Shown here piece by piece: positions 14,501 through 29,500 of a stretch of 64,000 bases of DNA (position 1 is its first letter; each line of letters begins with the position of its first letter). Both the position numbers and the translations under genes were made by a program. This stretch comes from Tigriopus japonicus. Taxonomy: Eukaryota > Arthropoda > Copepoda > Harpacticoida > Harpacticidae. The stretch is taken from positions 151,093 through 215,092 of the forward strand of contig JAAGOF010000268.1 of NCBI GenBank assembly GCA_010645155.1. Reading direction: 5' to 3'. Under the pieces are notes generated by a model, which saw nothing but the letters and a program-made list of their open reading frames with translations, was not told the DNA's origin and did not search any database.

Positions 14501-17500
14501 TAGGAATCCCATGAGTTATGGGTCTGGTTTGTACCTGTTTGTATATTTCGCACAAGACCTTCCTGGCTGCCTTGGCATAGAACAATCCAACGATGACACG
14601 GGCATCCTGCCGTTTTAGATTGGCCACAGCTGCGTCAGGATTTCGCAGGAAGCTCTGACGAATATCGATATTGATCCCGGCATTTTTGCAACGCGCCTCC
14701 AAATCGTCAAGAGTCTGGAACGAGACAAAGATCAGCACCATGAACACACACACCACTTGGTTGAAACACATGTAGACACATTGAAAACACACGGGAGATC
14801 GTAAAAAGATCACGTTTAATGCTTGGTTGACAAAACGGGATTTGGCCAGGTCATCATTGTTGCCGACTCGATTTCTTTGAAAATGGACTTTAAGAATTCA
14901 AAACATTTTTTTGACGCTTAACCTCCAAATGAAGCTTTAAGGAATACTATGTTGCGAAGTGAGGATTGGCGTTTAAACCGGCGATGATTTAGATGAACTA
15001 GCAATTAATTCAGGATGAGATCTATTGCCCATTTTTCAAATATATGGTATTTAGCTTTTCAACAAATTAATGGAATAAAATCTTAGGAATAAATTGATCC
15101 AGGGAGCCTGCTTAGAATATTTTTCATCCTGCTTCAAGTGCAGTTGGATTATTATTGTTGCTCTAGGAAGAGTGGAGACAAACAAGTTTTAACAAGACCA
15201 AGGCCACGTAAATGAGTCTTACGAGTTTTCCTCCTGTTGTTTATCTCATTCATTTCATATCTCTTTGACTTGATTTGAAACCCCCTTACTCACGAAAAAT
15301 CATCAACCCCAAACTCACACATACAAAAGTTAATCAGTCCGTCAACACGTTAGCTGTATTTTTAAGATAACTTTCTCATAGGACCAATCGTACATTGGGG
15401 ACGATTCGTCATCCTGAGACTATTTTGGGTTCTCATTCATTCCCTTTTCCCCAGACATTTCATTAACACCACTGAATATGGTCTGAGTAAACAACACATG
15501 CATCCGTTTCAGACATTGCAAGACATCAGGCATAATGAGAGGTATACTGAATATAGTACATGAACGTTCTTTGTCGTCTTCTTCTTGGTGTACTCTTGCG
15601 TAGAAGTTGTAGTAAGTGTCTGTCTAGTTCAAGTTTCTTGGAAGAACATATCAGAGTTTTGTTTGGGGAGTAATTAATGGATGAGCAAGTTTTCCTTTAT
15701 CCTACTAAAAGTGTGTGGAGCTGCCTGCGGGGTAAGAGGTTTTCGAGGCCATTTCGTTGTCCTTTTACCATTTGAGAATGGCTCAAGTTGTTGTTCGGGA
15801 TCTGGAGTTTGGAAACCTCCTTCTCAAAAAACCCTGTTCCCCTCAATTTTGAACCGGGAAAGAGCATAAGCCTTTCAAATTCATAAAGTGTGACAAAGCC
15901 TAGTAGATCCGTGCTTTTTGCAGGGCCGTTTTATCCCCCAACAGACAGATACGTCATTTAGGCCAAGTTTGGCCCGAGATGAGAACATAGTCAAAGCATG
16001 CTGCTCGGAAACTTTCCAAAATTGAAGTCCCTTGATCATAAACCAAGTCAAGGCCCTTGCGTCTTGGAATCAACACCTGTTTTGAAACTTGCAAGTGACT
16101 TTTATCAAACAGAATATTTAATCAGAGGACCATGCCTAAATTTCTTTCAGTGTGACCCTATCACTTTTCACTTAAAGTTATAAAAGGACCAACGTTTTTA
16201 AAATGATCAAATTGCAATACCTCAGGCAAGGATGTTTTATTTGCACCAAGCAAAGTACACGTCAAAACACATGTAAGCAATTTTGGCATGTGCTAAAACC
16301 ATTTCCACTTCAAGACGTTTGAAGGAAGTCATGTCATATCGGTTCCATTTTGGCTTTGTGAGATTGTGACCAATGCTTGAGGCAAGTTATAAAGCCACTC
16401 TCATGCTTTTAGTATCAACATGGTGTTTGGTTTAATCTTCCAAACCCAGCATTCATTGTATTAAAGTAAAAAGTTTAGGAATATCGCAAAAGGAAAGGAA
16501 TGAACGTATTTCAACCGTGAAAGACACTTTCTCCAGCACGTTCAATACTGTCGACTTGTGCAGTATCTCACGTACGATATGGGCATCAAAGGAAACATCA
16601 AAGGCCTATTGGACATTATAAGCCGACCTTAAGATCTTGTGGTTGCTCAAGAACGTTCAAGATATCTTTTTTTTCGGAAATCAAGGTCGTCACCCTAGAT
16701 TTTGAATAACAACTCGACCTATCTCAACAACCTTTGCTTTCAAGGAAAACAAGAAAAACTAAAGATACTCAAGAGTTGAGGAGTGGATTATTGCAGCATT
16801 CGTTTGAAAGATCAAATGGAGCTTACCGTGCTGAAGACCTCTTCTGCTTCTTGAATGATGGATATCCGGGACCATTTGTAGCGTTGAAACACTCTGACAC
16901 GTGTTGGATTATGAACTGTAGCTGATGGATGGGTACGGAACAAGGTAGGAAAACGTTGCCTGGAATGGACGAAAAACAATTTCCTAAATCGTTAGACCGA
17001 CAAAAGTTCTTGGCCCAGGGCAGAAAAGTTGGCCAACTACAGGCCACTTTTCCACTCGTTTCTTCCCTCAATTGCCTTTCGATCGTCTAGTTATAAACAC
17101 CTAGACAACTTCGGATTGGTCAGGTTCTTTCTTACCCGTACCCATTCTCTTGGAATGTGGTCATACATTGCTTAAAGTTAACGGATCCGGCCCCCATGTT
17201 CCCCAGCTTTCCCTTTTTTCCCCCACCAAAAAGATATACGCACGATTAAATTTGATTTAGGTGGTCATACATTGCCGGGTTTGTTGGCACAAAAGGAAGA
17301 CTCTCGAGGTTGGGTCCAAGTGAGCCACTTTATTGAAAAACAAGCCAAGCGCAATGGAAAATAGAGTGTAAATTTACGACTGAACACGGATGGATGAAAA
17401 ACGCGAAATTGGTAGGTACATGGGTTTTATCCTTGACGGTATTGGAAGCTTTTCCTCTTGAAACTCAGACAGACGAACGTAATTGGCCGGAGAACTTGAA

Positions 17501-20500
17501 ATGGAGCATCAGGTATTTGAACAAGTTTGAAGATAATTCAAATAAGGTGTCTGAACTAAGATGGCATCTGCGACAAAAGGGTCCCTTGGGAGGAATGAAA
17601 GTTTCAATGCCATCTGGCGGATTCTGACCACAGTACGCCCCTCATTGAAGTTAAGAGAGACATCGGGTGAAATATGTTGCGAGTGCTTGAACCATTTAAC
17701 AATTGAATGCGTCCTTCCAGAGCTAAATTATGCAAATGTGCCAAAGAAGTTGTCTATGCTCACGCCTTTCGATGGCAATTTCAGGACCATTTGAATACAG
17801 AATGGGATCTTCAATAACACTTTTTTGTTGTCTGACCCAATACACACACTTGCACAATACCAGAGAACTCAATATTGAATTGACAGGGAAAATATCAAGC
17901 TTGAGTTTATGGCGATGGAAGGAGAAAAAGTTCTGCTCTTTGCATTCCAGGGTGGTCAGGAATCTAGGAGAAATCCAAATTCCTTCGGTTCTTGAGCTTT
18001 TTTTTTCCACTGCAGCGCCCAATATATATTTGCTCATTCTATCCGAGACCTCTAAAAAATCATTGGACGGGCGAGCAAGCTTGCATCGATCACTTTTAGT
18101 GCCTTAAAATCCGAGGATATTTGACTATTACTATGATTCCAAGACTTTTTGGGAACTTTCTTTCCACTAAAAGAAAATGCTCTAATAAAGCAAAGAGCTT
18201 AGAGGAATTAATATTACAGCAATCCATGATCTTGTTTTTGCAATCTTTGACTTCAGATTTTTTCATGTTTTCGAGATCCAACTAAAACATGGACCAACAC
18301 AAAGACGGGCAGTTTTCTGAGTCTGAAGATTCCAAGATTCTACACTTTGATGGCAACCAACCGAGCAAGCAACTCTAGACCCAAACTTGGGACCAGTTCG
18401 CAACAATGGGAGAGTAGATTGAAAAATGGCTGTGTTTAACACTGCTTCGCTGACCCGGCCAAAATTCAAGAGTGAGGAAGAGTCTCTTTTTTTTGCCCCA
18501 ATGCAGAATTGGATTGTTCTTGCTGAACCATTGAACTCGAACTCCCAACTGACAACTAATGGCCGACTTCCTGAGGATTGAGAGCATTCTCAGAGCCTTT
18601 TTCTTCTCCTTCCCCTTCTTCTTCTCATCCTCGAAGTTTCGGCCTTTAATCCAGAGAGAGTACTACAATAGAACATTGTTTCACCTTTAGAGTGAACCAT
18701 GTGCAAGCAGAGACTGAATTGGGAAGCATTAAAAGGGGTTTCCCCAGGGTTGGTCAGGAAAATGACAAGATCCCGGGACGGAAATTTGCATCTCAGAAAA
18801 CGGGATTTTCTTATTTTTCAAAAATGGATGTTTAAGGGATCACGGAACAGGATTTTCTAAAATATTTGCGATTTATAAGCTTTCAAAAAGCTAAAATGCC
18901 AGAAATAAAACGACTCTCTGGCAATGATAATGGAGCTTCACCAAAACATTTGCTTCCATCTTCCATTCAATCATTACACAGGAATCAAAATTCTGATATT
19001 TAGGCCTTATTACGATAAATCGAAAGTATCGTAAGTCCTGGTTCATCCTGTCCCAGGGATCCCAGGAACGAGATGTTTTTTCCACGGGACGGGATTAAAC
19101 CAACCCTGGTTTCCCCTGTTCCCTTGAGAGGAGTCTCCTAGTAGTGAGTATCGAAATTGGAATATGTACCACTTTTGCTTAGGAACCAAGCAAGAACCGA
19201 TGCGTTTGAAACCAAACAAAAGTTTAGATGGCTATGTTAAATGTGGCTTCTCCGTCTTTGTCCAATGAGATGGTGTGTGCAAACGTAACTTTCGCATCCG
19301 AGTTCGACTTTGAGTGCAACTTGCAAAAGCTGGAAATCCCAAGTTTCCTCAACATTGGTATTCGATAGTCTGTTAGTTCAACTCAAACGGACTGAGACGA
19401 AAAAGGTCATAATGTTGCCTGACCTTGTCGGGTTACAAGGCTGGTTTTACTGAAGCGAATGCTGCTAGAATATTCCCCACACGAATTTTGACACCAAAAA
19501 GTGGTCATTACTACGGATAAGAGGCCAAAATTCATTTTTGCTGTGATGCCTGAAAGTCCTAAATGAAGCACATTGATTTTTTTAAAAAGTATTTTAAGAA
19601 ATGAAATTTGGCCGTACATTTAGATTAGCACCCGCTAAAAACTTGGAGAGTCGAATAATCTTTTACATTTGGAATATCGGAGACGGTAAAGTTTGCCAAA
19701 TTCGACCTGCTCTTGTGACAGGTTTTCTTGGGGCATATAAAATTCAAGCCTGAGGAAATTCAATGTCGAGCTGCTCACGACAAACTTTCGAGTTTGGTTG
19801 TCCATGTGACATGTGTTCCAAAGTTAACTGTTGCTGACATCAAAGTCAAGAATCGGTGGCTTGTTCCTATGATCTCGGAACAAACCAATCAGATGCCTGC
19901 CACCTGACATTAGAAGGTGGCTCAGGAACAAAGACATCAAAGTTGAATGGTCCTTTGGCCCTATTATGGAGACCATTCAAAGACAACGTATACCATAAAT
20001 ACGCCCAAGGATAGACTCACATTGCCATCTAGTGGCAAAGGAAAAACTTTTTAACAGATTATTTTTTCCAGATTAAAATACTTCTTATGGTTAGTCTTGA
20101 GGACGTTTCAATGTTTTTGGTTTTAATTTATAGTGATTTATGTGAAATAATAGTTTTTAACAGGTGAGTCTAACCTCAAAACTCTACATGAGGCCGGATT
20201 TCTAATTCTTCTAACACCATAGGGCCGATCTAATGGGATGGAAAAACAAAAAAAAATGTTTGGCAGCTTTTGAAGAGCCTTTTTCGCCGTTTTAAGGGAA
20301 TTATACTGTAGTATTGCTTTGGTAGAAATGCAATTACTTGATGTTTTCGACTGCCTATTCACAAGCAGAGGTGGAGTTCTGTCAGGGGAGATATTCATCA
20401 ACAGGATAAAAGCGTTTTGGTCCAGATTTATTGCAAATATGTTGAGAATTTAGCATATAAAAATGATCGCCCTTTTTCCATGGCGTGTCTTGGTTTAACT

Positions 20501-23500
20501 CAGAGCTGAAGCTGAAGTGTGGCAAAAAACTGATGTATTTTTATAGCTATAGTAGTGAAATTTTGCTTCGTGGGTCTGAACGCTTGCGCCCGTAAGAGGT
20601 CGCGTCTCAGGATTTCATTCTAAACCTAAGAGCTCTAGTCCTGAATCATTACTAGTCTAACGTAGGCTGTTCGTGTTGACTTAGTGGCAAATTGTTGACC
20701 AAAGAGAAAGACATGGAATAGTTTAAAACAAGTTTTGGCATGGAATAAGTCGGTCTGTGCTGTGATAGACTTCACTTGTGATAACGAAAGAAAATGCATT
20801 CCATATGGCGCATTGTCGACAATCGTCATATTTGTTACTCAGATGAAAGGGTTCTTAAAGCAGAGACTCTTACTTTTCAAAAGTTTTGCAAGACAACTCC
20901 TAAGTTACACAGATAGAAGGTCATCCATCCCATTTGAATGCCCTTGTGAATCAGCTTCTGACAAACTGTTAACCGTATTTAAATTTGCTCTTGCCAAAAA
21001 GTTCTACAATTGTAACAATGCTAGAGCTAATATCTAACTAATTAGAGCTTTCATGAGACCACAATTTGTTTTCACTTTTTTATAATCGTGGCACAGGAGT
21101 AGGGACAAATCGGAGATTAGTTGCGTTTTGCGTATTGAAAATGGTTTATTGCTTGGAAAACTATTGGGCTATATTTTCGGCAAACCAAGACTGTTCAATG
21201 TCCAACTTTGATATCCGTTGTCTTTGCATCAATGGTTTGGCTTTGGTCCATTGAGCCGCTTCCAAGTCTCTTAGTTCCTGGTGCCAACTTCTACTTAACT
21301 GTCTCAACAAATAACAGAGCAAAACTCATTCAAGTGGGAAGAAGCAACATGGAAACAGTTCCCAAGCAAGTTCATTCAAGGGTAAATTTCCTGCTATAGT
21401 TTCGAACAAACTTTTCAATTGCTCATGGTTTTCATTTCAATCTATGGCACGAATGCAAAGCCATTTCTTTCCTTCTCTTTTTATGCCTTGTGGTCCTGGT
21501 CCACATTCTTCTTGGTTCTCGTGCCCGAATGGGATCATTTCCAATTCGATGGAGGCGTCGAGTGCACTGCACATTCCACACAAACCACATCAATGGGATG
21601 TGATTGAGGCTTGGTTCTCAAAAGCTCTTCATCATCTGCCACCCTTCAACGGCAGCTTCTTCAGGTATATGTACTACTCACTTCAAAGGGATCGTCTTCT
21701 TCCAAGTTCCAGCTCTGTCCCTTCGTCTAATGATCCGAATAATTTCTTGTTAACATGCAAATGCCAAGCACTGATTTGGCAAAAATACAATCAAGAGCAC
21801 ATTTACGGCCAAACTAGGGCCATCCATTGAAAACTTCCGGCGATTTGGGACAGAACTGCCTCGAACATACTCCTCCTACGCAATCCGACAAAGCTTTAAA
21901 ATATGAATGGAACCGATTCTCGGCGAGGACAAAGTGCATCCAAGATTTCCCAACGTTTCACGAACGTAAGAATCAGGTACACAAAAAGCCATTTGCTAAA
22001 GCGTTCAGTGTTGCGAGGAACGGAAGAAAATGAAGGATCTCTGTTTCCATTGGCAGGCTCCCAATGCAAACCTTGGCCCTCTAGTTTGTGGCATCCCAAT
22101 GTGGGCTTTGATTGCCTGGAATGGGCCCGTAATTGGGTTAGCGACGCCGTTAATGCCGTTTCCCCCTCGTCGCTCTCAAAGATCGACCCATAAGAAGAGA
22201 TCCCTCGTTTGTTCTCTATGCTCGTTCCGCATCACACTAGACTCATCGACTTCGTTTCCCTAGCTTGACGTACTTTTATTACTCAAGATACACCTTCATT
22301 GTATTCTATGCAGGTTTGCTAATCCACATCGGTCTATTTTAAAAAACCTTCCCAAGTGGTGTTCTCCTTTGTAAAATGGGCTTCCAGTAAAAGGTATCTG
22401 ATATGGTGATTAGGGATGATCAAATCAAGTCTCGTCCTGTGGATGTCGTGAGATCTCGGCCTATTTTTAACATATGTGGTTAGTTTGTCGAGTCAGCTAT
22501 TGACTATCGATATGTGGGGAAGCATTGATTAATGTTTCTCGTGCAACAATGATGGGAAACACGAAAAATATCGACCGGATGGATTGGGATTTCAGGCTTC
22601 CAATGTATCGTGCGCTCGCTTAGAAGACGTGTGAAAATTTGGCTCGGCACATATTTCTTGGGGTTTCCGAGCATTGTGACAGCTTGCTTTTCTTTACACT
22701 GGGTGGACGTAATAAATTGTATTTTATCATAGAAGCACGCACACGCTTTGCCCGCCAGGAACCTGGCTATTAACACTCCCGAGCTCGTGAGATAAGAGTC
22801 TTCCCGTGGGAAAACCTTTGGGATCTTGCTTGGCCTTCCATTGCAATACGTCCCAATTTGCAGCTACAAACAGTGCTTGAGAAACGGTTCCGAAACTGAG
22901 ATACAAAACGCTGTGTACCTTGACCGAAGGACTCAGCTGACGTAAATTTGGAAGCGATCAGCTGTAAGCTGTGAACAGTATTTCTTGTTTTGATTTGAAC
23001 AGACTCACAGGTTGATCTCAGAGGCTCAACTTCACCTCATCTCAATCGTAGGTCTAGACCAGGGGTCGGCAACCGGTGGGCCGCGGCCCAAATGTGGGCC
23101 CAAGGGTGGTCGTTGGTGGGCCCAGGAGCTATGGAGAAAGTCAAAAATAGTGGGCCCAAGAGCCATCCAGAGTACTGTACTTGTGGGCCCAAAGCTCTTT
23201 GATCGCTAATTTGTGGGCCCCTGAACCTACCAATGCCTGTTTGGTGGGCCCCTGACAACACGAATTAAATTTCGTGGGCCTCGACCCAAATGTGGTTGCC
23301 GACCCCTGGTCTAGACGAACATGATTAACCAAGGTTTTCTAAAGCAGTTTTTACCAGCTGTTCGTACAAAATTTCCCTTTGTTATGATAGTGCAGGGATA
23401 ACCTATATAATAGTATAAATACTGGATACGANNNNNNNNNNNNNNNNNNNNNNNNNNNNNNNNNNNNNNNNNNNNNNNNNNNNNNNNNNNNNNNNNNNNN

Positions 23501-26500
23501 NNNNNNNNNNNNNNNNNNNNNNNNNNNNNNNNNNNNNNNNNNNNNNNNNNNNNNNNNNNNNNNNNNNNNNNNNNNNNNNNNNNNNNNNNNNNNNNAAAAA
23601 TCGGAGTTCGTGTCCACCCCTTTCAGGGGTTCCTGGATAGTGTCACTCATTCAGGTAATGTAAACTCACTCCCCCCATGAGAGTCAAAAGAATGGTCCCA
23701 AGATTCGTGGTTTCCACGTATTTAATCTCTATTCTGAGTTCACTTTGACACTTGCTGTCACGTCAGAACTTGCCGCCATCTCCAGATTTATGATGAAGGC
23801 CAGGCTTGTGTTTTTGCCACTTTGGTCATCTCTCCCAAAACTGATGCGATAACTCATCCTTGACCCTTGTCCCTCAAGGCCTCATCTTCCATTTCTCTCT
23901 CCGATGCCATTCGCTTTTTTCTATCTATCCACCTCACCCTGTCTTTGGACTTGACCAACAAAACAAGTCATTCGAAGTGGTTCTTCCAAAAGAGGGAGAC
24001 GAATATCAACAAATATGAGCCGAAAAGGCTAAAGGGACTTCATCTTATTACAGAGGGACCCTGTTTGTCACAGATTCTTTTTGAGACAGCATCTGGCTTT
24101 GGCCTTTAAGCATTTGATAGTATCCAGAGGCTGATCTTACTTCTGGCCTTTGTCCTTGACGAAAGTGTAACGTTTCCTTGTAGTACAGTGAAAAAACATC
24201 GACGAATAACTTGTTCCAAAACGGTATCCTTCAGATTGGCATCAGACCCCCTCCAATGTGAAATATCGTGGACATACTCAACACTTCAGTTCCAACGTGT
24301 GGTTCGCCAAAGTAAGGATAGTGGACAGTGGACAAACTCGAAATCCCCTCAAATCCATGGTTAAGTCCACCTTGCTGCTAGTCGGCCAGCCTTGGACAAG
24401 GCCCTTTCCTCGTGTTTAAGAGAGAGTTGGGATCAATGTTTTGGTGGTTCCTTGCTCCCCTTATGTTTCGCTCGAGAATTGGACCCACCACAATCTCTCA
24501 AGGCTCAAAAATGAAAATATCTCGAGGCCCATTTACTCGTCGAATAATTTGTCACGTTTTCCTACTGAGATGCAGGGGATGCCTAAACGTGAGAGTGGCC
24601 AACTATAATCAGGTCTTGTCTCCTGACTAGAATGTGATAATCCATCCCTGTGAAGGTTGACATCACCCTGGATCAAAAAGAGTGGGGCAGCCTTTCTATC
24701 CACCAAAGGAAATCAGTCGCTGTCGCTGTTGCTGTTGTTGTTGTTGTTGTTGTTGTTTTGGCAAGTTTGGGCTTGATTATGGATGTGCTCCTTCTCCTTC
24801 TTCTTGTCCTCTTCATCCTCCATCCACACAAGAAGGCCACCAACCAGTCAACTACCACGGCCTTTGCAGAGCAAAGCTAGCTTCCGTGGTTGTTGGGCTT
24901 GACAAGCATGTTGCAATGCCGCCGTTCCATTCGTCCATAAATCTTTTTACGACCTCTGCTTCATCGTGGAAAGTGAGTGGACCTCGCTGGGTTTTAAGAG
25001 ATGAAGGGGACACGGGTGGAAAGCGGACAGACAGCAGTCTTTACCCTTTCAACGAAAAGAGACACGAGAGTCGTTTGAGTAAATAAGAGTGTTTCATTGT
25101 CATCATGGAACTCGGCACCCTCGACAAAGCGAGTGAGTGAGCTCATGGATGGACGTTTTGGAACCCAAGCGGGCCAATTGGTATTCTTGTCCCACCTCTC
25201 GTCCGCTCACGAGTTTATCGTAGGTGCAACCATTTCCTTTGAGCTATCAAAGAAAACAAGAGAAAAGATTTTTTCCCCTCCCCGTCCTCTAATCAAGTCC
25301 TGCTGATACGACATTTTCCGTTGCAAACAATCAGAGAAGGCCGAACCATCCAAACAAACAGCATCTGTTGTTGGATATATTGTGAATCCCATGAACTCCC
25401 AGGGGACCCTTCAGGCCAATAGCTTGTTCTTTCAGACTTTATTAGGAGGACCGTCGAAGCTCGAAGGTAATCACTTCATTACGGAGAAGACAATGTGGCC
25501 TCGTCGAGAACAGCCTCGTTTAGTTCGCAACAAAAGCGATGCACGATGGAAATAACGGGAAGTAGAGTAGATCTGGCCTTCAAAACGATTTTAAGAGGTT
25601 TTCACAATTTCGACTTCCCGTTTTGCTTTTTTATGATAAGAACGTGGCTCCTTCCTTGATACATGCAAATTTTTTTTGAACTTATTCCGAGTTCCGTCAA
25701 TGCTCAAAGTGCTTATAAACAAATGTTTTTAAACATCATTTCAGTGTTTATTATAGCTCTACAAGGGTTGAAATTCCAAGTAATAGCAAAACAAGTATGG
25801 TCAGCACTCTTTTTAAGGTTTTTTGGATATATGATCTGCCAAATAATTGAAGTATCCAGATCTTGAAATCGCGTGAACATGAGGATGATCAGGTCCCTCA
25901 TTCATGCCTAACTTTTTCATGTTTTGGTTAGCCTACTTGGCAATCTTAAACTTCCTTGAACAAAGATTTGACCACCGTGCAAAGTGCGAGAAGAGAGATG
26001 GCGAAGAAGACCGTCAAATTGCTCAGCAGAGCAATCTTGGGAAAACGAGGATATCCCAATCCGATACGTCGATTCCTCCCACTCATTGGCAAAGCATAGA
26101 ATGGCATACGAATACGAGCGAGAGCCCAAGGGCACACTCACACACCCTACAGAAAAGGGACTGCTGGATCCAATCACTGCGAATGAAGAAATCATTGCGG
26201 TTCACTGAGTTACCGAAATTGGCAGTACGCTCTGATTGACATCGAATGGATATGCTTTGTCAGCATTTGCATTCTTAGCACACGGTTCTTTCAAATCAAT
26301 TTTGATCCTGGCTAAGCAGAGTCCAAAACAAGACGAAGAGGACTCTAGCCTCTCAACGTTTTAGATTAGCTAAACAACCCTTGAGACGAGTGGAGTTGTT
26401 TACTTTGGACTAAGAGCTGTTCGGAAGGAAATTCCTCGCCCAAATCGAATTTCCTCATCCCTCAAAAGTCAGGGAGGATCCTCTTTCCTCCTCTTCGTTT

Positions 26501-29500
26501 CTTTCTCTCCTCTAATCTAAATGCTACAGAGCCGACATCCCAGCGAAGGTCCATCAAGATGAGGGAAAACTTTTATTTTTTACAGACTCCGAGCTATCTG
26601 GCTAGTGGTCCTCTCTCTCTCTCCCTGCACTCATGTTCCGTGCTCGTTCCTCCAGGAAAAGCGAGACTAGGTTCGCTAACGAATAAAAAAACTTTTGGCC
26701 CGAAGGTAGGCAGCAAACCCACACCCAAATCGTCAGCCACCAACTCCCTCTCACACTCACCCAGTTCCTAACCAACCAACCAACCAGCCAACCAACCATG
26801 CTTCCAACCCACCGACCAACCAACTTACTCATCCTAGATCTTTTCCAACGAAGATGAGGGTCCAGATAAAGGGGTCTTAGTTAGCTGAGGTTCCTTTTAG
26901 TGAGATCCTAGGAAAGTGTTGAGCGAAACCTGGTGTGATCTTCAGCTCTGATCTGATCCAACTTGAGTGTTCCTCATGGATCCGTCCGACAGACGGAAGA
27001 TCAATCCGACATGACCAGGATTCCGGGCGTTACGAGATGAATCTCAAGCACGTGATGACCAAACTTGCTCCATTAAGAAAGGCGCTTCTCTCTCGACCGG
27101 TTTGTTCCAAGTGTTCCACGGATCGTGATCTTGCTTGCTTGGTTGTCTAGCTCCTTAGTTTTATGTTCCTATAATTAGGAGAAAGAAAAGCGTTCCAGTT
27201 TCCACCTCGTTCTTCTTCGCATTCTTCCTCGTCTCTTTGGCCACGGATCCGTTCGAGTGATCATTAATCATTCATTCCGTCAGATGTACAAGTCCAAATC
27301 GAAAATCACGACCTGCTTGGCGCCTTCATTGGAACCTTTGGCCACGAGTTTTTTTTCTCTCTCTACGCTTTTTGACCAACGGAAGGGAGAGGGGAACTAA
27401 AAAGAATGGTCCATCTCGACCTTCAGTGTTCCAGATCAGATTGGAAACCAGCCATTGATCTTCATTTGGCCGTCCAACGTATGTAACAGGTTGACGGCAA
27501 AAAAGTAAGTAGGTAGACTTGATTTAACAACTCCATTTCTCCATTTTGGAACCCGGTTATAAATAAAAAAACAATCTCGATCCCGCTTTTACGGAGGACC
27601 AATATGAATTGGTAATGTGTGCATTTTGTCTCCCAATTTTCAAGAAAGATCCAAAGGGAATAGCATAAACGTGGACGGGTCACACCGAGAAGCGTTGAGA
27701 AGTGCCTAAAAGTCATAAAATTCAATTTTATGTGGACCTTACCTGTTGGAAAGTGCAGGCGAAGAGGCTCCATAACACACCGTGACCAGGTTGAACAACT
27801 GAGAAGCCTCAGAAACAGTGGTACACACTGTGGAACACCCGGCCAAAAGGAGCACTTTTTGAGGCTTGGTGTAAAGTAGGTCGTACATCACAGCCGCACC
27901 TTTGCCGGCATCACACTAGAACGAAAGAAGTACAAACGAGGAATAGGATTAGCTTAGGGGAAAATGGGATCCCATGTCGTGGTTTAACGAATGAACACCT
28001 GACAAGAACTGAATCTGACACCTTGAACAAGCCTACCAACTTCTTCTATTTTTTGCCAGGATATCCCAAGGCCGAGAGACAAAATCCTTTGGTTTGAACT
28101 AGCTATGCATGGTTTCACACAAGACATGGCCTTTTCACAAAAAGTGATGCATAGTTGGGACTGAAGACTTCTTGACGAGCGAGCTCAAAACTCAGGGTCC
28201 AAGATTTCAAACTGAGGGGACCAACCGGCAAACGGTTTTGATTTAGACGACAACTTTTTCTCATCGTTTTTTCCTCACAAATATAGAAAAGTTTTCTTAT
28301 CTTCCACCTCTTTTATGTGGTCGTCTTCGTCCGGTTTCTATTCCACCATTTCTTGTGTGAGATGGTTGCTTGAAAGGAGAGCTTTGATTACGTTCTCTTT
28401 ACATGCAAGACAAAGGTGGAATGGATCTGCAAGGAATGATGGGGTATCTTATGGGCATTATAGTGCTTATCATGACCATTTGAGGTATAGCAATGAATGT
28501 ATTTCCAATTTTTAAAATGGTGTCGGCAATATTGGGGTCTAAATGTCCTTGTGGGAAAACAATGGCTAAGAAGACCACTGAAAGCTCACGGTCGAGCTAT
28601 TAAAACGCAATTTGGGATCCAACGACAATCTGAAAAGTTTTTTGTTGAATCCCATTTACCTTTGCTTTCCGAGAAAACTCTTTTTATGTTTTGGTGACTA
28701 CAATTTCGGGAACGAGAAAAGTCAGACAAGCGTTGTTTCCACATATTTTCTCATTGCAATTAAAGTTTCTGTGGCTATTATTGTTTGTGTCATTTTACTG
28801 TCATTCATTGTCCATTATGAGAAAGATAATTTTTGAACGTTCATTCTCTCCAAAATAATCATTAATGTAATCCTTTTTGGACAAAGCTCGCGTTTTCCAG
28901 CCTGGTGAATGTACGCAGGGTATCCAGACTAGATGTAAACTGGGCTTATAACTCGCTTGAATGCGCGATTTTTTTGGATTTTTGTAAAACATCGAAATGA
29001 AGATTTATCTCCAGTGAACAGGTGTTATTTCACAAATTTTGTTGTAAGACAAACTCGGTCGAAGCAATGATTTAATTAAACAAAGTATATTGGTTGACCG
29101 TTGTAGAAAGTAAGCTATAAGAGCGAGCAACACGATAAGAATAATGTACCCTTGAAAGTCAAGACATCTCACATCGAAACTTACCATTTTTCTGCACATG
29201 TGTTCACCTAAGATGAGTATGAACAACATTTTCACTAAGCAAAATTTTGGATTTTGACGAGTTTTTCGCTCTTGCCGTCCATATTTTGAAACGAGTAGGG
29301 GTCGCCCAACATACCTTTTCTAATTAAATCATAAACAAAATTTGTAAAAATAACACCTGCTCAAAAGGCATAAATCTTCATTTTCATTTTTCGGCACAAA
29401 TCCAAAAATCGTTCCAATTTAACGAATTACAGGCCCAGTCTACTTTTAATCTGGATACCCCACGTAATTGTGTTCACATTATTTGACGATCTGGATCTTC

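Larger units (their letters stand above)
16960..27742 (-). other. Receptor intron 3 (10.8 kb)
   Basis: Holds two MITEs (18746-19107, 23060-23308), the N gap and two microsatellites. A 15-base repeat GTGGTCATACATTGC stands at 17157 and 17262. No supportable coding exon. Confidence 0.65.

Noticed and set aside
24650..25086. Poly-Val/Cys/Leu ORFs on both strands
   Set aside because: Produced by the CTG/TTG microsatellite.
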